NCBI RefSeq assembly: GCF_002795825.1
Contig: NZ_CP018800.1
Coordinates: 620,001 to 684,000, forward strand
Length of the DNA stretch: 64,000 nt
Source: Mariprofundus ferrinatatus
GTDB lineage: Bacteria > Pseudomonadota > Zetaproteobacteria > Mariprofundales > Mariprofundaceae
Reading direction: 5' to 3'
The position numbers and the translations under genes were made by a program. The notes under the pieces are model-generated. The model was not told the DNA's origin. It was given only the letters and a program-made list of their open reading frames with translations, and ran no database searches. Below are positions 43,281 through 52,193 of the stretch, piece by piece (the first letter of the stretch is position 1; each line of letters starts with the position of its first letter).

Positions 43281-43400
43281 TTACAGGGAGGCTACGAGGA
43301 CCATTGCCCCGGCAAGCGCAACTTCCAGGATCAGTGTCGACATATTGTTGTTATCATTGATCAGGTGGTTGAACTCTTTTTCAAATTCTTTGAATTGCAT
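43281..43400 (-). CDS. 39-residue single-span membrane peptide
   Basis: A short gene with a perfect Shine-Dalgarno (AGGAGG, 6 bp before the ATG). The product has a charged N-terminal half (MQFKEFEKEFNHL, then an Asn/Asp turn) and a hydrophobic C-terminal helix (TLILEVALAGAMVLVASL). It reads as a small inner-membrane peptide with the N-terminus in the cytosol. A terminator follows about 70 bp later, so it may form its own unit between the cyclase and the carbonic anhydrase genes. No family recognised. Confidence 0.65.
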   Translation of the reverse strand: MQFKEFEKEFNHLINDNNNMSTLILEVALAGAMVLVASL

Positions 43401-43502
43401 ATCAGCCTCCTAGGCCAATCAGACAATCAATATACAGTAACCGAGTAAAAAGGTCAAGTAATATCATTGTGGTTAAAATGCATTCAACGGCGATGGGTAT
43501 GC

Positions 43503-43536
43503 AAAGAAAAAGCCGCCTCCCGAAGGAGGCGGCTTT
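43503..43536 (-). terminator. Terminator of the carbonic anhydrase gene
   Basis: AAAGCCGCCTCC/GGAGGCGGCTTT, perfect 12-bp stem (43509-43520/43525-43536), CGAA loop, T-run on the minus strand. Confidence 0.9.
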
Positions 43537-43567
43537 AATATCCAGCCTGATATCAGCGAATCAGATC

Positions 43568-44449
43568 TTACTTGATTGCAGAGAGCAGATCCGGGTTCTG
43601 TACCAGGTTGCGAACACCGTGTGCATGGTCTTCATTGAAAACGTTGCCTTTGCACCATTTGCCAACGGAGTCGATGTTAACCTTGGCTACCTGAGGGCGA
43701 ACGCTCCAGGAAACCTGGTAAGGTGAACCCTTCTCGTTGTAGCCAGGGCCGGTGGTTGAGCCGGTGTACTGAACAGGAGTACCGGTGTTGCTTGGGATGC
43801 CGGTAGCCTGTGCGCCTTTACCCTTGCCTGAAATGGCAGTCAGCTTGCCGAAGTCGGCAGCCTTTTTATCGTTAACCAGTACGTAAACCTGAGTTTCAAC
43901 ACGCAGCTGCGGGTTGCCGATAGATTCGCTCAGGCATGAACCCAGTGTTGGCCCGGGGGTGATATCTGCAGTCGAGTGCACGTAGTGAACCTCGATGGTA
44001 TCGCCCGGGTAGAGGCTGCCGTGTGCGCTGGGGCAGATCTCATGACTAACAGGAGCCAGTTCAGCTTCGCTCAGCTGGCCGTTGTACTTGAAGCCGCTCA
44101 GGTAACCGTGGCCATCGCCGTTGCCAGCGTAAGTGGTGAACTCGCCACCCTTGTGCTCAGCATTCTTGTGGAAATGGATGTTGCACAGGTTCATCGCAGT
44201 GTGCGCAGGTGCAGCGCTGAAAACGCGGGCATTGTTGCCTGCAGCTGAGTCGATATCACGTGGTGACTGTGGACCGAAACCTGCGCCTTTGGTATTTTTG
44301 GCAAGTGCCGCGCGCTGAGCAGCGATTACATCGTCGCCAACCGGAGCGTGAGCCTCTGTTTTACCATGGCTGTCGTGGCCATGATCACTGGCGAAAGCCG
44401 GAGATGCCAGCATGAAGCCGGCAGCCATTGCAAGTGCAATGTGTTTCAT
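43568..44449 (-). CDS. Delta-class carbonic anhydrase, secreted
   Basis: A 293-residue protein with a signal peptide (MKHIALAMAAGFMLASPAFA), so it is periplasmic or exported. Its core matches the delta class first described in diatoms: NLCNIHFHKNAEHKGGEF (87-104), ICPSAHGSLYPGDTIEVHYV, the TPGPTLGSCLSES loop, and the later QVYVLVND and GKWCKGNVFNEDHAHG. It hydrates CO2 to bicarbonate; a periplasmic enzyme would feed inorganic carbon toward the cell, fitting an autotroph. It has its own terminator and is divergent from the next gene. Confidence 0.85.
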   Translation of the reverse strand: MKHIALAMAAGFMLASPAFASDHGHDSHGKTEAHAPVGDDVIAAQRAALAKNTKGAGFGPQSPRDIDSAAGNNARVFSAAPAHTAMNLCNIHFHKNAEHKGGEFTTYAGNGDGHGYLSGFKYNGQLSEAELAPVSHEICPSAHGSLYPGDTIEVHYVHSTADITPGPTLGSCLSESIGNPQLRVETQVYVLVNDKKAADFGKLTAISGKGKGAQATGIPSNTGTPVQYTGSTTGPGYNEKGSPYQVSWSVRPQVAKVNIDSVGKWCKGNVFNEDHAHGVRNLVQNPDLLSAIK

Positions 44450-44573
44450 AATTGTTTCCTCCCGAAATAAATAAATCGGCTGAATTGCCGATGAGGATGG
44501 AATATAGTACAGATCTTGTTATCTGCAAGCCGGATAAAAGTGAAAAAATTCCCCCCCCCTGTCAGGAGAGCGC

Positions 44574-45131
44574 ATGGATCAACGTGTTGAGCTGGTAAAA
44601 TATTATCACTGGCTTCGCCAGTATGGGTATAATGACTCCCACTCAGGGAATATCTCTGGCAGGGATGGCGGGATGTTCTGGGTGACGCCGACGGGCGCTT
44701 GCGCCGACACTTTGCAGGAACACCATTTAATCTCTTGTAGCCTTGATGGCGCACTGCCGGAGGGGGCGTCAGGCGATGCCAACCTGCACCGAGATATTTA
44801 CCGTCAAAACCCGAAGGCGCAGGCGATTATCCACTCCCACTGCCCGCATGCTGTTGCGCTGACACTGAACGGCGAGGATTTCGTGCCGCCCGATTTCGAG
44901 GGGCAGCTCTATTTCCCCAGGGTGCCTGTGATTACCGTACCCTATGCGACCTATTTCCAGGAGGCGGCCGCGAAAGTCGCCGCAACACTCAGGGATCATC
45001 CAATCTGCATCGTGCGCGGCCACGGCGTCTATGCCTGGGGCGAAACGCTCAACCTGGCTTATAAATGGAGTTGCTCACTGGAACTCTCCGCCAAAACTGC
45101 ATTTATAGCCCGTCAGGCAGGAACGATATGA
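44574..45131 (+). CDS. Class II aldolase/adducin-family protein
   Basis: A 185-residue zinc-dependent aldolase/epimerase-type fold. GNISGRD and zinc histidines H87 and H89 (IIHSHCPH) plus H150 (IVRGHGVYAWG) are intact. The position of the catalytic acid, usually S-x-E, reads S-G-D (D68), as in some epimerases. It could be an MtnB-like dehydratase, a sugar-phosphate aldolase or an epimerase; the context does not decide. Its end overlaps the SirB2-like gene by 4 bp. Confidence 0.85.
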   Translation: MDQRVELVKYYHWLRQYGYNDSHSGNISGRDGGMFWVTPTGACADTLQEHHLISCSLDGALPEGASGDANLHRDIYRQNPKAQAIIHSHCPHAVALTLNGEDFVPPDFEGQLYFPRVPVITVPYATYFQEAAAKVAATLRDHPICIVRGHGVYAWGETLNLAYKWSCSLELSAKTAFIARQAGTI

Positions 45132-45514
45132 TCTCTGTTCTTTTCCCGGTGCATACCGGTTGTGCGCTGATCTCTATCTCGCTGTTTGTATGGCGCGGTG
45201 TGATGATGTGGATCGGCAGGCCGTTGAAGGTGCGATTCTTCAGGCGGACGCTGCCGGACAGCGTCGATACCGTGTTTCTTTTCAGCGGTATCGGCATGGC
45301 ATTTATCCTCGGAATTTCACCGCTTGATTCCCACTGGCTGGCAGCCAAGATTGGCGGACTGCTGGCCTATATCCTGCTGGGAGCCGTAGCGCTGAAATAC
45401 GGGCGCAGAAGGGTAGTGAAACGAAGCTGTTTTGTTGCTGCGCTCTGCGTATTTGCATATGTCGTTGCTGTGGCGCGGACAACAAACGCTATGCCCTGGC
45501 AGGGATGGTTCTGA
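45128..45514 (+). CDS. SirB2-like inner-membrane protein
   Basis: A 128-residue protein with four membrane helices and the SirB2 pattern HTGCALISISLFVWRGVMMW at the N-terminus and SHWLAAKIGGLLAYILLG in the middle. SirB2 proteins are small membrane proteins of unclear role (named from Salmonella invasion regulation). The start is the ATG at 45128, overlapping the previous stop (ATGA); the longer frame is shadow. Confidence 0.85.
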   Translation: MISVLFPVHTGCALISISLFVWRGVMMWIGRPLKVRFFRRTLPDSVDTVFLFSGIGMAFILGISPLDSHWLAAKIGGLLAYILLGAVALKYGRRRVVKRSCFVAALCVFAYVVAVARTTNAMPWQGWF

Positions 45515-45539
45515 TTTTTTATACATAGGGGTGTGAATT

Positions 45540-46094
45540 ATGGCACTGGTTGCTTCAATACATGTAGATACCGGCTGGCAGATGCCGGACCTGAATCTGA
45601 AAAATGTGGATGGCGGGGAAGTGAATCTCAATTCATTGATCGGGGAGAAGGGGCTATTGGTCGCTTTTACCTGTAACCACTGCCCCTACGCAATTGCTGT
45701 ATGGCCACGATTGATCCGGCATGCCGCCACTCTGAAAAAGATGGGCATCAATACCGTGGCTGTGAACCCCAACATTCATCCGGATTATCCCGCTGACGGA
45801 GTGCCGGCGATGCAGGAGAAGATAACGGAGTGGGGCATCGATTTCCCCTATCTGGCTGATGATACACAGCAGGTTGCAAAGGCATTTGAGGCGCAGTGTA
45901 CGCCCGATCTCTACCTGTTCAGGGCTGATGGCAGGCTCTTTTACCATGGCCGTATTGATGATTACTGGAAGGACGAAGAGAAGGTGACCCGAGAGGAGCT
46001 GATTCCGGCGGCAGAGTTGCTCGCTGCTGACGAGAACCCTCCACAGCCGCAGCATCCGACTATCGGCTGTTCCATTAAATGGAAAGAGAGTTAA
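45540..46094 (+). CDS. Thioredoxin-like protein (AhpC/ResA fold) with CNHC motif
   Basis: A 184-residue cytosolic thioredoxin-fold protein. The redox motif is TCNHCPYA (C45 and C48), followed by WPRLI and the AhpC/TSA-type region (INTVAVNPNIHPDYPADG). The late GRIDDYWKDEEKVTR is typical of the small thioredoxin family often annotated as thioredoxin family protein. There is no signal peptide. It is followed by a periplasmic DsbC-like gene. Confidence 0.85.
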   Translation: MALVASIHVDTGWQMPDLNLKNVDGGEVNLNSLIGEKGLLVAFTCNHCPYAIAVWPRLIRHAATLKKMGINTVAVNPNIHPDYPADGVPAMQEKITEWGIDFPYLADDTQQVAKAFEAQCTPDLYLFRADGRLFYHGRIDDYWKDEEKVTREELIPAAELLAADENPPQPQHPTIGCSIKWKES

Positions 46095-46153
46095 TTCGAT
46101 TGAAATACGGAGCGACTGCAGGTGCACACCGACAGACATACAGGAGTCTATTG

Positions 46154-46870
46154 ATGAAAAAAGCAATCATGGTGATGATCACAATGATCTACTCAGGCCT
46201 GGCCATGGCAGATGGACCGGGTGTCGATAACAGCACTGCAGATGCAATCCGTCAGGCTCTCTCCAGAAGCACTGTTATCAATATCAACACAACTCCGATC
46301 GAGGGTGTTTATGAGCTTCAGATTGGAAACAGTATTGTCTATTCCGATGCGACCGGGCGTTACCTGATCGACGGCGGTAGTCTCCTCGATATCCAGGAGC
46401 AGAAAAACCTGACCCAATCGCGACTGGAATATATCAACCGGGTAGATTGGGATTCACTGCCGCTGGATAAGGCGATTGTCTCAGGAGATAAAAAAGCCAA
46501 ACAGAAAATAGCCGTGTTTACCGATCCGGACTGTCCCTATTGCAGGCATCTTGAGAAAACACTCCAGGAGTTGAAGGGGGTGAAGGTTTACACCTTCCTC
46601 TATCCGATCGAGAGCCTGCACCCCAAGGCCAGAGAGAAATCCGAGGCAATCTGGTGCAGCAGGGACCGGCACAAAATGCTGCAAAAGGTCATGCTGGAAA
46701 ATCACACGCCTGACGCTGCAACCTGCAAGACACCGGTTGAGGAGATCGCAGCGCTGGGCCAGAAACTGAATATCAACGGTACGCCAGCCATTATTGCGAC
46801 CGATGGCCGCCGCATGAACGGGGCGCCTAGAAGTGTCAAACAGCTCGAAGAGTGGCTGGCCAGTCACTAG
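46154..46870 (+). CDS. dsbC: Periplasmic disulfide isomerase DsbC-like
   Basis: A 238-residue secreted protein: signal peptide about 1-17 (ending in GLAMA), an N-terminal dimerisation domain (INTTPIEGVYELQIGNSIVYSDATGRY), a linker helix, and a C-terminal thioredoxin domain with FTDPDCPYCRHLEK (active CPYC) and the cis-Pro segment INGTPAIIATDG. It isomerises wrong disulfides in the periplasm. The ATG at 46154 follows AGGAG. Haem-c and multi-cysteine exported proteins nearby are possible clients. Confidence 0.93.
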   Translation: MKKAIMVMITMIYSGLAMADGPGVDNSTADAIRQALSRSTVININTTPIEGVYELQIGNSIVYSDATGRYLIDGGSLLDIQEQKNLTQSRLEYINRVDWDSLPLDKAIVSGDKKAKQKIAVFTDPDCPYCRHLEKTLQELKGVKVYTFLYPIESLHPKAREKSEAIWCSRDRHKMLQKVMLENHTPDAATCKTPVEEIAALGQKLNINGTPAIIATDGRRMNGAPRSVKQLEEWLASH

Positions 46871-46982
46871 AGAGATAGCCGGTCTGTTCTTTCCAGTGCG
46901 GCGGTTGATATGCGAATTTCAGGATTGCATTTCGAGGGTGTCGCCATAGTGTCACACACCTGTTTTTTGTGAGAGGGATGAT

Positions 46983-47465
46983 ATGCTGAATAAAGCGATT
47001 TTGATTGGAAATCTGGGTGCTGATCCGGAAACACGTTACACACAGGATGGCACCTGTGTCTGCAACCTGCGTCTGGCGACTACCGAGAAGTTCAAGAACC
47101 GCAGTGGTGAGACTCAGGAGAAGACCGAGTGGCACCGCGTTGTGCTCTGGGGACGCCTTGGCGAAATCGCCAATCAATATCTGACCAAAGGCGCCCGCGT
47201 CTATATTGAGGGCAAGATCGAAACCCGCAAATGGACCAACAAAGAGGGGCAGGATCAGTACACCACTGAAATTCGTGCCAACGAGATGAAGATGCTGGGC
47301 GGCGGTGCCGGCGCTACAGGTGGCGGTGCGCGATCCGGCGGCCAGTCACAGGGTGGCGGATTCCCTAGCCATGGCGGTGGCGGTTCTGCGCCAAAGGGCA
47401 ACGATCCCTTCGCCAGTGCACCGGACTTCGGTGATGTGCCGATCGACGACGATATTCCGTTTTAA
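46983..47465 (+). CDS. ssb: Single-stranded DNA-binding protein
   Basis: A 160-residue SSB: N-terminal OB-fold (LNKAILIGNLGADPETRYTQ, WHRVVLWGRLGEIANQYL, RVYIEGKIETRKW), a Gly/Ser/Gln-rich linker, and the acidic tip DDDIPF that recruits repair proteins. The ATG follows GAGAGGGATGAT. A terminator follows. Confidence 0.97.
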   Translation: MLNKAILIGNLGADPETRYTQDGTCVCNLRLATTEKFKNRSGETQEKTEWHRVVLWGRLGEIANQYLTKGARVYIEGKIETRKWTNKEGQDQYTTEIRANEMKMLGGGAGATGGGARSGGQSQGGGFPSHGGGGSAPKGNDPFASAPDFGDVPIDDDIPF

Positions 47466-47489
47466 GTTTCAGTATCTTTGAAACAGTGA

Positions 47490-47516
47490 AAAAGGGGCCC
47501 TTATCAGGCCCCTTTT
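47490..47516. terminator. Terminator between ssb and the convergent cyclase gene
   Basis: AAAAGGGGCC/GGCCCCTTTT (47490-47499/47507-47516), 7-nt loop, T-rich on both flanks. Confidence 0.88.
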
Positions 47517-47538
47517 ATTATGCTGAAAGGTTGGAGTC

Positions 47539-49395
47539 TCACTTCTTTCCGGGCACGCTAACCACCCTGTTCCTGCCGGACTCCTTGGCCTCATAGAGTG
47601 CCTTGTCGGCAATTTTCAGAATCTCTTCAATGGCAAGCTTTTGCGCATCCCCTGATACAGTGCAGACTCCCTGACTGATCGTATAACGGATTTCCGCCCC
47701 CTCATAGTCGAGAGGTGAGTTTTCGATTTCCTGGCGAAGCCTTTCTGCAATCTCACATGCCGACTCTGCTGAAGTCTCCAGCAGCAGGATGCCGAACTCT
47801 TCACCACCGAGCCTGCCGATGAGGTCTGTTTCACGCTTAAGGGCATTACAAATTCCTACCAGATGTCTGATTGCCTGATCGCCTGCATCATGGCCATAGG
47901 TATCGTTAACCTGTTTGAAATGGTCGATATCCAGCATGATCATGGCGATGGGGCGCTTATAACGACGGGCAACCTTGATGTCGTGGGTTCCCCGTTCGAG
48001 GAAATGGCGGCGGTTGAAGATGCCGGTCAGGCCGTCGGTAGTAGCCAGAAGATGTAGTTGCGCATTGGCCTTCTCAAGCTCAATAGTACGCTCCTCTACC
48101 TTCTGCTCCAGCTCCAGCTGATGCTTCTCCTGTACGACAATAATATGTTCCTGAGCTTGAATACGCTGTTGCTTTTCACTGTTGATCCGTTCACCCAGTG
48201 CCATCGACAGAAGGATAACCTCCAGTGCCATGCCAAGCGGGAGAACACCTTCGGCCAGGAATGTGCGGGGCAGAATCGCAAACTTCTCAAGAATGGCCAG
48301 GATGACAGCAACCAGGAAGGCTGCCCAGGCGATGGTGAAATAGCGTGCCATCACCTCACCCTTTCGCCACAGCATCACCCCCACATAGAGCGATGTTGTC
48401 GAGATGATGATGGTCATGGCCAGCGCCATCTGTACGACGATGTGGTAGGAGGTGAACGGAAGCGCTGCGAGCATACCCAGCAGCAGCAGAACCGCTGTGA
48501 CCAGCAGCTTTCCAACGCGGGGCGCATTTTTCGGAAGGTCGAGGAAATAATGTACAAATCGGCAGACAAAAACGCTTCCCATGCAGATAAATATGGCCAG
48601 GCCGTACTGCTGGAAACCGACCGCTTCCGGCCAGAGGAACTTGTAGCCCCAGCCGGTAAGGCCAGCGATAAACAGGCCGAACATCATTACATAGAGGACA
48701 TAGTAGATATAGGCCGGTTCAAACACCCTGAGATAGAGAAAGAGGTTATAGAGAATCAACGAGATTATGACACCAAAATAGATGCCGATAGCACTCATGA
48801 CCACTTCATCGCTGTCGTGAAAGGCGGTTTCACTCCACAGCTTCATCGGCACCTGCACCGAGCCTGCACTTTTTACGCGCAGATAGAGGGTAAGCGGCTT
48901 TTGCGCTTCTAGCGTGACCGGAAAGACGAAGCCCAGATGGTTCAAGGGACGGTCTTTGTAGAGTCTCAGGTCTCCAGTATGGAACTGCCGGATAAGGTGC
49001 CCTTTGGATAACAGGTAGAGTGAAACCTCATCCAGTAAAGGATGGCTTATATCAAGCAGGCGTTCCTCCGTTTTGTCGGCTGTTATGGTGAGGCGGAACC
49101 AGAAGGCCGAGTTACTGAAACCGAAGCTGGGAATGTCGGCAGAGTGCTTTTGCCATGTCTGTTCAGGCTCATTCAGAATTGTAGAGATTTCAAGAGTGCC
49201 ATCCCGATCCTCAAGGTACTCTACCCGGTCTCCCAGGGAGTAGATCGGTTCGCTTGCCTGCAGTTGCAGCGTTGCTGCTGCCTGAGCTTGGATCGAGATG
49301 AACAGCCCGGCAATAAGGCAGAGACACAGAAGTGCGGCTTTGCAGTAAAAAGCCGCATATCGGAATATCCTGAATGAAGGTGTGCGTCTGTCCAA
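47539..49395 (-). CDS. 7TM-DISM diguanylate cyclase
   Basis: A 618-residue membrane sensor. An N-terminal signal or TM segment is followed by a 7TMR-DISM extracellular domain (about 45-190, SAFWFRLTITADKTEERLL), seven membrane helices (about 200-390, IGIYFGVIISLILYNLFLYL), a short coiled coil (EEKHQLELEQKVEERTIE in part) and a GGDEF domain with GGEEF and the inhibitory site RETD five residues before it. The DISM domain probably senses a carbohydrate or related ligand. It is the second cyclase in 6 kb, differing only in the sensor. Confidence 0.93.
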   Translation of the reverse strand: MDRRTPSFRIFRYAAFYCKAALLCLCLIAGLFISIQAQAAATLQLQASEPIYSLGDRVEYLEDRDGTLEISTILNEPEQTWQKHSADIPSFGFSNSAFWFRLTITADKTEERLLDISHPLLDEVSLYLLSKGHLIRQFHTGDLRLYKDRPLNHLGFVFPVTLEAQKPLTLYLRVKSAGSVQVPMKLWSETAFHDSDEVVMSAIGIYFGVIISLILYNLFLYLRVFEPAYIYYVLYVMMFGLFIAGLTGWGYKFLWPEAVGFQQYGLAIFICMGSVFVCRFVHYFLDLPKNAPRVGKLLVTAVLLLLGMLAALPFTSYHIVVQMALAMTIIISTTSLYVGVMLWRKGEVMARYFTIAWAAFLVAVILAILEKFAILPRTFLAEGVLPLGMALEVILLSMALGERINSEKQQRIQAQEHIIVVQEKHQLELEQKVEERTIELEKANAQLHLLATTDGLTGIFNRRHFLERGTHDIKVARRYKRPIAMIMLDIDHFKQVNDTYGHDAGDQAIRHLVGICNALKRETDLIGRLGGEEFGILLLETSAESACEIAERLRQEIENSPLDYEGAEIRYTISQGVCTVSGDAQKLAIEEILKIADKALYEAKESGRNRVVSVPGKK

Positions 49396-49503
49396 TCTGT
49401 CAATCCTTTGACGAAATTTACTTCCTTAATATCTGCCAAAGCCTCTTTATACCTTGACGAAGCATACAATAACACTCTGACTCCGTCATTGTTGTCCTAA
49501 GAG

Positions 49504-50205
49504 TCAATGCTGGCTGAGTATCTCATCCAGCCAGTTGGTTACCATCTGTATACAGAAGCGCTGCATCGGCTTGAGATACCTCGATGTGTTTGCGTGGAGT
49601 TTCTCTGTGCCATCCGTACCGAGGCACTCACGCTCGCTTGCACCAAAATCGATCCATGAATCGATGATCTGTTCATGTACTTCGATATGGAACTGCAGAC
49701 CATACTGGTTGGGAGCCAGCCTGAAAGCCTGTGCAGGCACATCGGGATGGGTGGCAAGCAGGCACATTCGATCCGAAATGGAGAAGGTTTCTCCGTGCCA
49801 GTGAAAAATGGTCAACCCATCCGGCATGTCACCGAACAGCGGATCGGCTGCAGTGTCGAGCGTGCGATATACAGGATACCAGCCCAGTTCACGCACCGGT
49901 GACCTGTAAACCTCAGCGCCGGCTGCCTTTGCCATGATCTGGGCACCCAGGCAGATGCCGAGCATCGGCATCTCTGCTGCCAGCGCATCTTTGACCCATG
50001 CAAGTTCGGCCTTGATATAGTCGATCTCATCATTGGCCGACTGCGGGCCACCCATGATCACGACACCATCGAAGTGACTTGCATCAGGAAGTGTTTCTCC
50101 TCGGTTGAGGTTGATCGCACTCAGCAGATGGCCCGCTGCCATAATCGTTTCGCCGATCAGGGCGGAGGGTTCGATATCGAGATGTCGGATTACCAGAAAA
50201 TGCAT
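49504..50205 (-). CDS. Class I glutamine amidotransferase-like protein
   Basis: A 233-residue protein of the class I amidotransferase fold. The catalytic Cys is C85 (MLGICLGAQI), with H173 and E175 (LQFHIEVHE) completing the triad. The N-terminal part (VVIMGGPQSAND) fits GMP-synthase-like proteins of the GuaA N-terminal type. No synthetase partner is adjacent, so it may work alone as a glutaminase or gamma-glutamyl hydrolase. Divergent from the next gene. Confidence 0.9.
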   Translation of the reverse strand: MHFLVIRHLDIEPSALIGETIMAAGHLLSAINLNRGETLPDASHFDGVVIMGGPQSANDEIDYIKAELAWVKDALAAEMPMLGICLGAQIMAKAAGAEVYRSPVRELGWYPVYRTLDTAADPLFGDMPDGLTIFHWHGETFSISDRMCLLATHPDVPAQAFRLAPNQYGLQFHIEVHEQIIDSWIDFGASERECLGTDGTEKLHANTSRYLKPMQRFCIQMVTNWLDEILSQH

Positions 50206-50246
50206 GCTGCTAGCCTATTCGCTAGTCGTTGTGGTACAAGTCGCAC

Positions 50247-51194
50247 ATGGATATCGCACCTCTGATCGCCCGCGTAGCGCGTGGCAAATACGGTTCACAA
50301 CATCTTGGCCAGGATGAGGCGAAAGCTGTTTTTTCACAGCTGTTGCAGCCCGATGCGGATCAATTGCAACTCGGGGCTTTCCTTGTCGCACAGCGTATGA
50401 AAGGGGAGAGCAGCGCAGAGCTGGCCGGCTTTGTCGAGGCCGTGCGTTCATCTGTGAAAGGATTCGGCGAAGCCACGGCTCCCGAAAACAGTGTCGATCT
50501 CCCCTGTTATGCCGGCAAGCGAAGGGGAGGCCACGCCTATCTGGCCGCGGCCATCAAGATGCGCGATGCCGGAGTTCCCATCCTAGTGCATGGCATTGCG
50601 CATATTGAAGGCCGGGTAACGGCATGGCAGGTACTTCAAAGTGCAGGGGTGACACGTGCCAACACGCTGTCCGGGGCGGCTGATCTGTTGCGATCGGAAG
50701 GCATGGCCTATATCGACCTGGCGGAGCTGTCTCCTGATCTGTTCCGTATTTATAACCTGCGGCCGCGACTCGGAGTACGCTCGTTTGCCAACAGCGTGGC
50801 CCGCCTGCTTAATCCGCTTCGTTGCGCCGGACAGCTGAACGGTTTTTTTCACACCCCATATGGCGAGCTGATGGCCGGTGCCAATATGCTTCTGGACCAG
50901 AAACGATCACTTATCTTTATGGGGGCGGAAGGGGAGCCGGAGCTCTATGCCGATCGCCAGAAACTGATCGTAATGCAGCAGGGGGGAGACAGTTTCAGGG
51001 TGAGTTACGATGAGGAAGGGGGGCAGGCCTATCCTCGTGAGCCGATGACGTTATCGCTGTTAAAGCGGCAGAGTCTGACTATGCTTTCCGGAGCGTTTGA
51101 CAGGCGGGAAGCGGCCGTGGTCAGACGCATGTGCGAGGCGTTTGAGTGGGCGGCAGGCGAGTCGCTCGCCGCAGGCTGGAGTGAGGAGGTTTAG
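50247..51194 (+). CDS. YbiB/TrpD2-like glycosyltransferase-fold protein
   Basis: A 315-residue homologue of anthranilate phosphoribosyltransferase. It has the helical N-terminal domain (MDIAPLIARVARGKYGSQHL) and LPCYAGKRRGGHAYLAAAIK at the phosphate-binding loop. The loop deviates from the TrpD GTGGD motif, so anthranilate activity is doubtful. The TrpD2/YbiB family binds nucleic acid in E. coli and is linked to DNA damage. The start is the internal ATG at 50247. It is next to a DJ-1-type gene 1 bp away. Confidence 0.85.
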   Translation: MDIAPLIARVARGKYGSQHLGQDEAKAVFSQLLQPDADQLQLGAFLVAQRMKGESSAELAGFVEAVRSSVKGFGEATAPENSVDLPCYAGKRRGGHAYLAAAIKMRDAGVPILVHGIAHIEGRVTAWQVLQSAGVTRANTLSGAADLLRSEGMAYIDLAELSPDLFRIYNLRPRLGVRSFANSVARLLNPLRCAGQLNGFFHTPYGELMAGANMLLDQKRSLIFMGAEGEPELYADRQKLIVMQQGGDSFRVSYDEEGGQAYPREPMTLSLLKRQSLTMLSGAFDRREAAVVRRMCEAFEWAAGESLAAGWSEEV

Positions 51195-51195
51195 C

Positions 51196-51750
51196 ATGGC
51201 AAGAGTACTGGTCCCGTTTGCCACAGGTGTAGAAGAGGTCGAGTTTGTGGCGGTAGTCGATCTGCTTAGGCGTGCCGGCATTGAAGTGGTGACCGCCAGT
51301 CTGGATGGAAGGGGAGTCACCGGGCGCTCCAAAATTACCATTGCGGCCGATGCTGCACTGGCCGATGTAATGCATGACGGTTGGGATATGGTGGTGCTGC
51401 CGGGAGGGATGCCCAATGCACATCTGCTTCGTGACGATGGCAATGTTAAATCAGTGGTGGAACGCTTAAGAAGTGAACGAAAATCAATTGCGGCCATCTG
51501 TGCTGCCCCCACGGCGCTCGCTGCTTACGGCATCACCGACGGTATGCGGGTCACCTCTTTTCCCGGATGCAGGGGTGAGATGGAGCGGCTGCAACCATCC
51601 TCTGTCTATGTCGATGAGGCCGTGGTCGAGGATGACTTTCTCACCACCAGCCGCGGCGCCGGAACCGCAGTCGAGTTCGCACTTCGCCTGATTGCCAGGC
51701 TCTGCAACGAGTCAAAGTCGGAAGAGGTACGCCAGTCGATCGTCGCCTGA
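51196..51750 (+). CDS. DJ-1/PfpI family protein (YajL-like)
   Basis: A 184-residue DJ-1 fold. The nucleophile elbow has C102 (AAICAAPTALAAYG), a conserved acid near E14 (GVEEVEFVAVVDLLRRAG), and the PGGMPNAHLLRDD loop. Bacterial relatives (YajL, ThiJ) act in oxidative-stress or carbonyl repair; activity is debated. The start is the ATG at 51196 after a GAGGAGGT ribosome site, which overlaps the previous stop region. Confidence 0.92.
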   Translation: MARVLVPFATGVEEVEFVAVVDLLRRAGIEVVTASLDGRGVTGRSKITIAADAALADVMHDGWDMVVLPGGMPNAHLLRDDGNVKSVVERLRSERKSIAAICAAPTALAAYGITDGMRVTSFPGCRGEMERLQPSSVYVDEAVVEDDFLTTSRGAGTAVEFALRLIARLCNESKSEEVRQSIVA

Positions 51751-51762
51751 GTGCTTCTCCGT

Positions 51763-52083
51763 TTATGAAAGCGTGACGGCGGTGCCGCTGACGCTGACCA
51801 TCATCATGCTTCCATCCTTGCCGATGACCTCGTAATCGAGGTCGATGCCCACAATGGCGTTGGCGCCCAGCTCGCTGGCCCGCTGCTGCATCTCCTCTAA
51901 AGCAATTTCGCGTGCCCTGGCCAGTTCCTTCTCATAGGCGCCGGAGCGACCGCCTACGATATCGCGGATGCTGGCGAACATGTCGCGGAAGATGTTGGCT
52001 CCGAGGATCGCTTCGCCAACCACGATCCCTTTATAGTCTGTGATGTTTTTCCCCTGGATGGTGGGGGTGGTGCTTAACAGCAT
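51763..52083 (-). CDS. YbjQ family (UPF0145) protein
   Basis: A 106-residue member of the widespread YbjQ/DUF74 family: [47 protein letters not shown], and [13 protein letters not shown]. The family forms pentameric beta-barrels and has been annotated as heavy-metal-binding, but its function is not established. It is complete and ends close to the DJ-1 gene (convergent). Confidence 0.92.
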   Translation of the reverse strand: MLLSTTPTIQGKNITDYKGIVVGEAILGANIFRDMFASIRDIVGGRSGAYEKELARAREIALEEMQQRASELGANAIVGIDLDYEVIGKDGSMMMVSVSGTAVTLS

Positions 52084-52193
52084 AGATACCTCCTGCGTAT
52101 TCTATCGTGCTTGCAGTTTCTACCACGACAATGCCATCAGGATGTCACCATGGACCTTATATTTGCCACAATTGGCCCAAGGAGGCGTTCAGG

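Noticed and set aside
48058-48912. 284-residue + frame within the 7TM-DISM cyclase gene
   Set aside because: Antisense to a gene with clear GGDEF and DISM motifs; no start signal.
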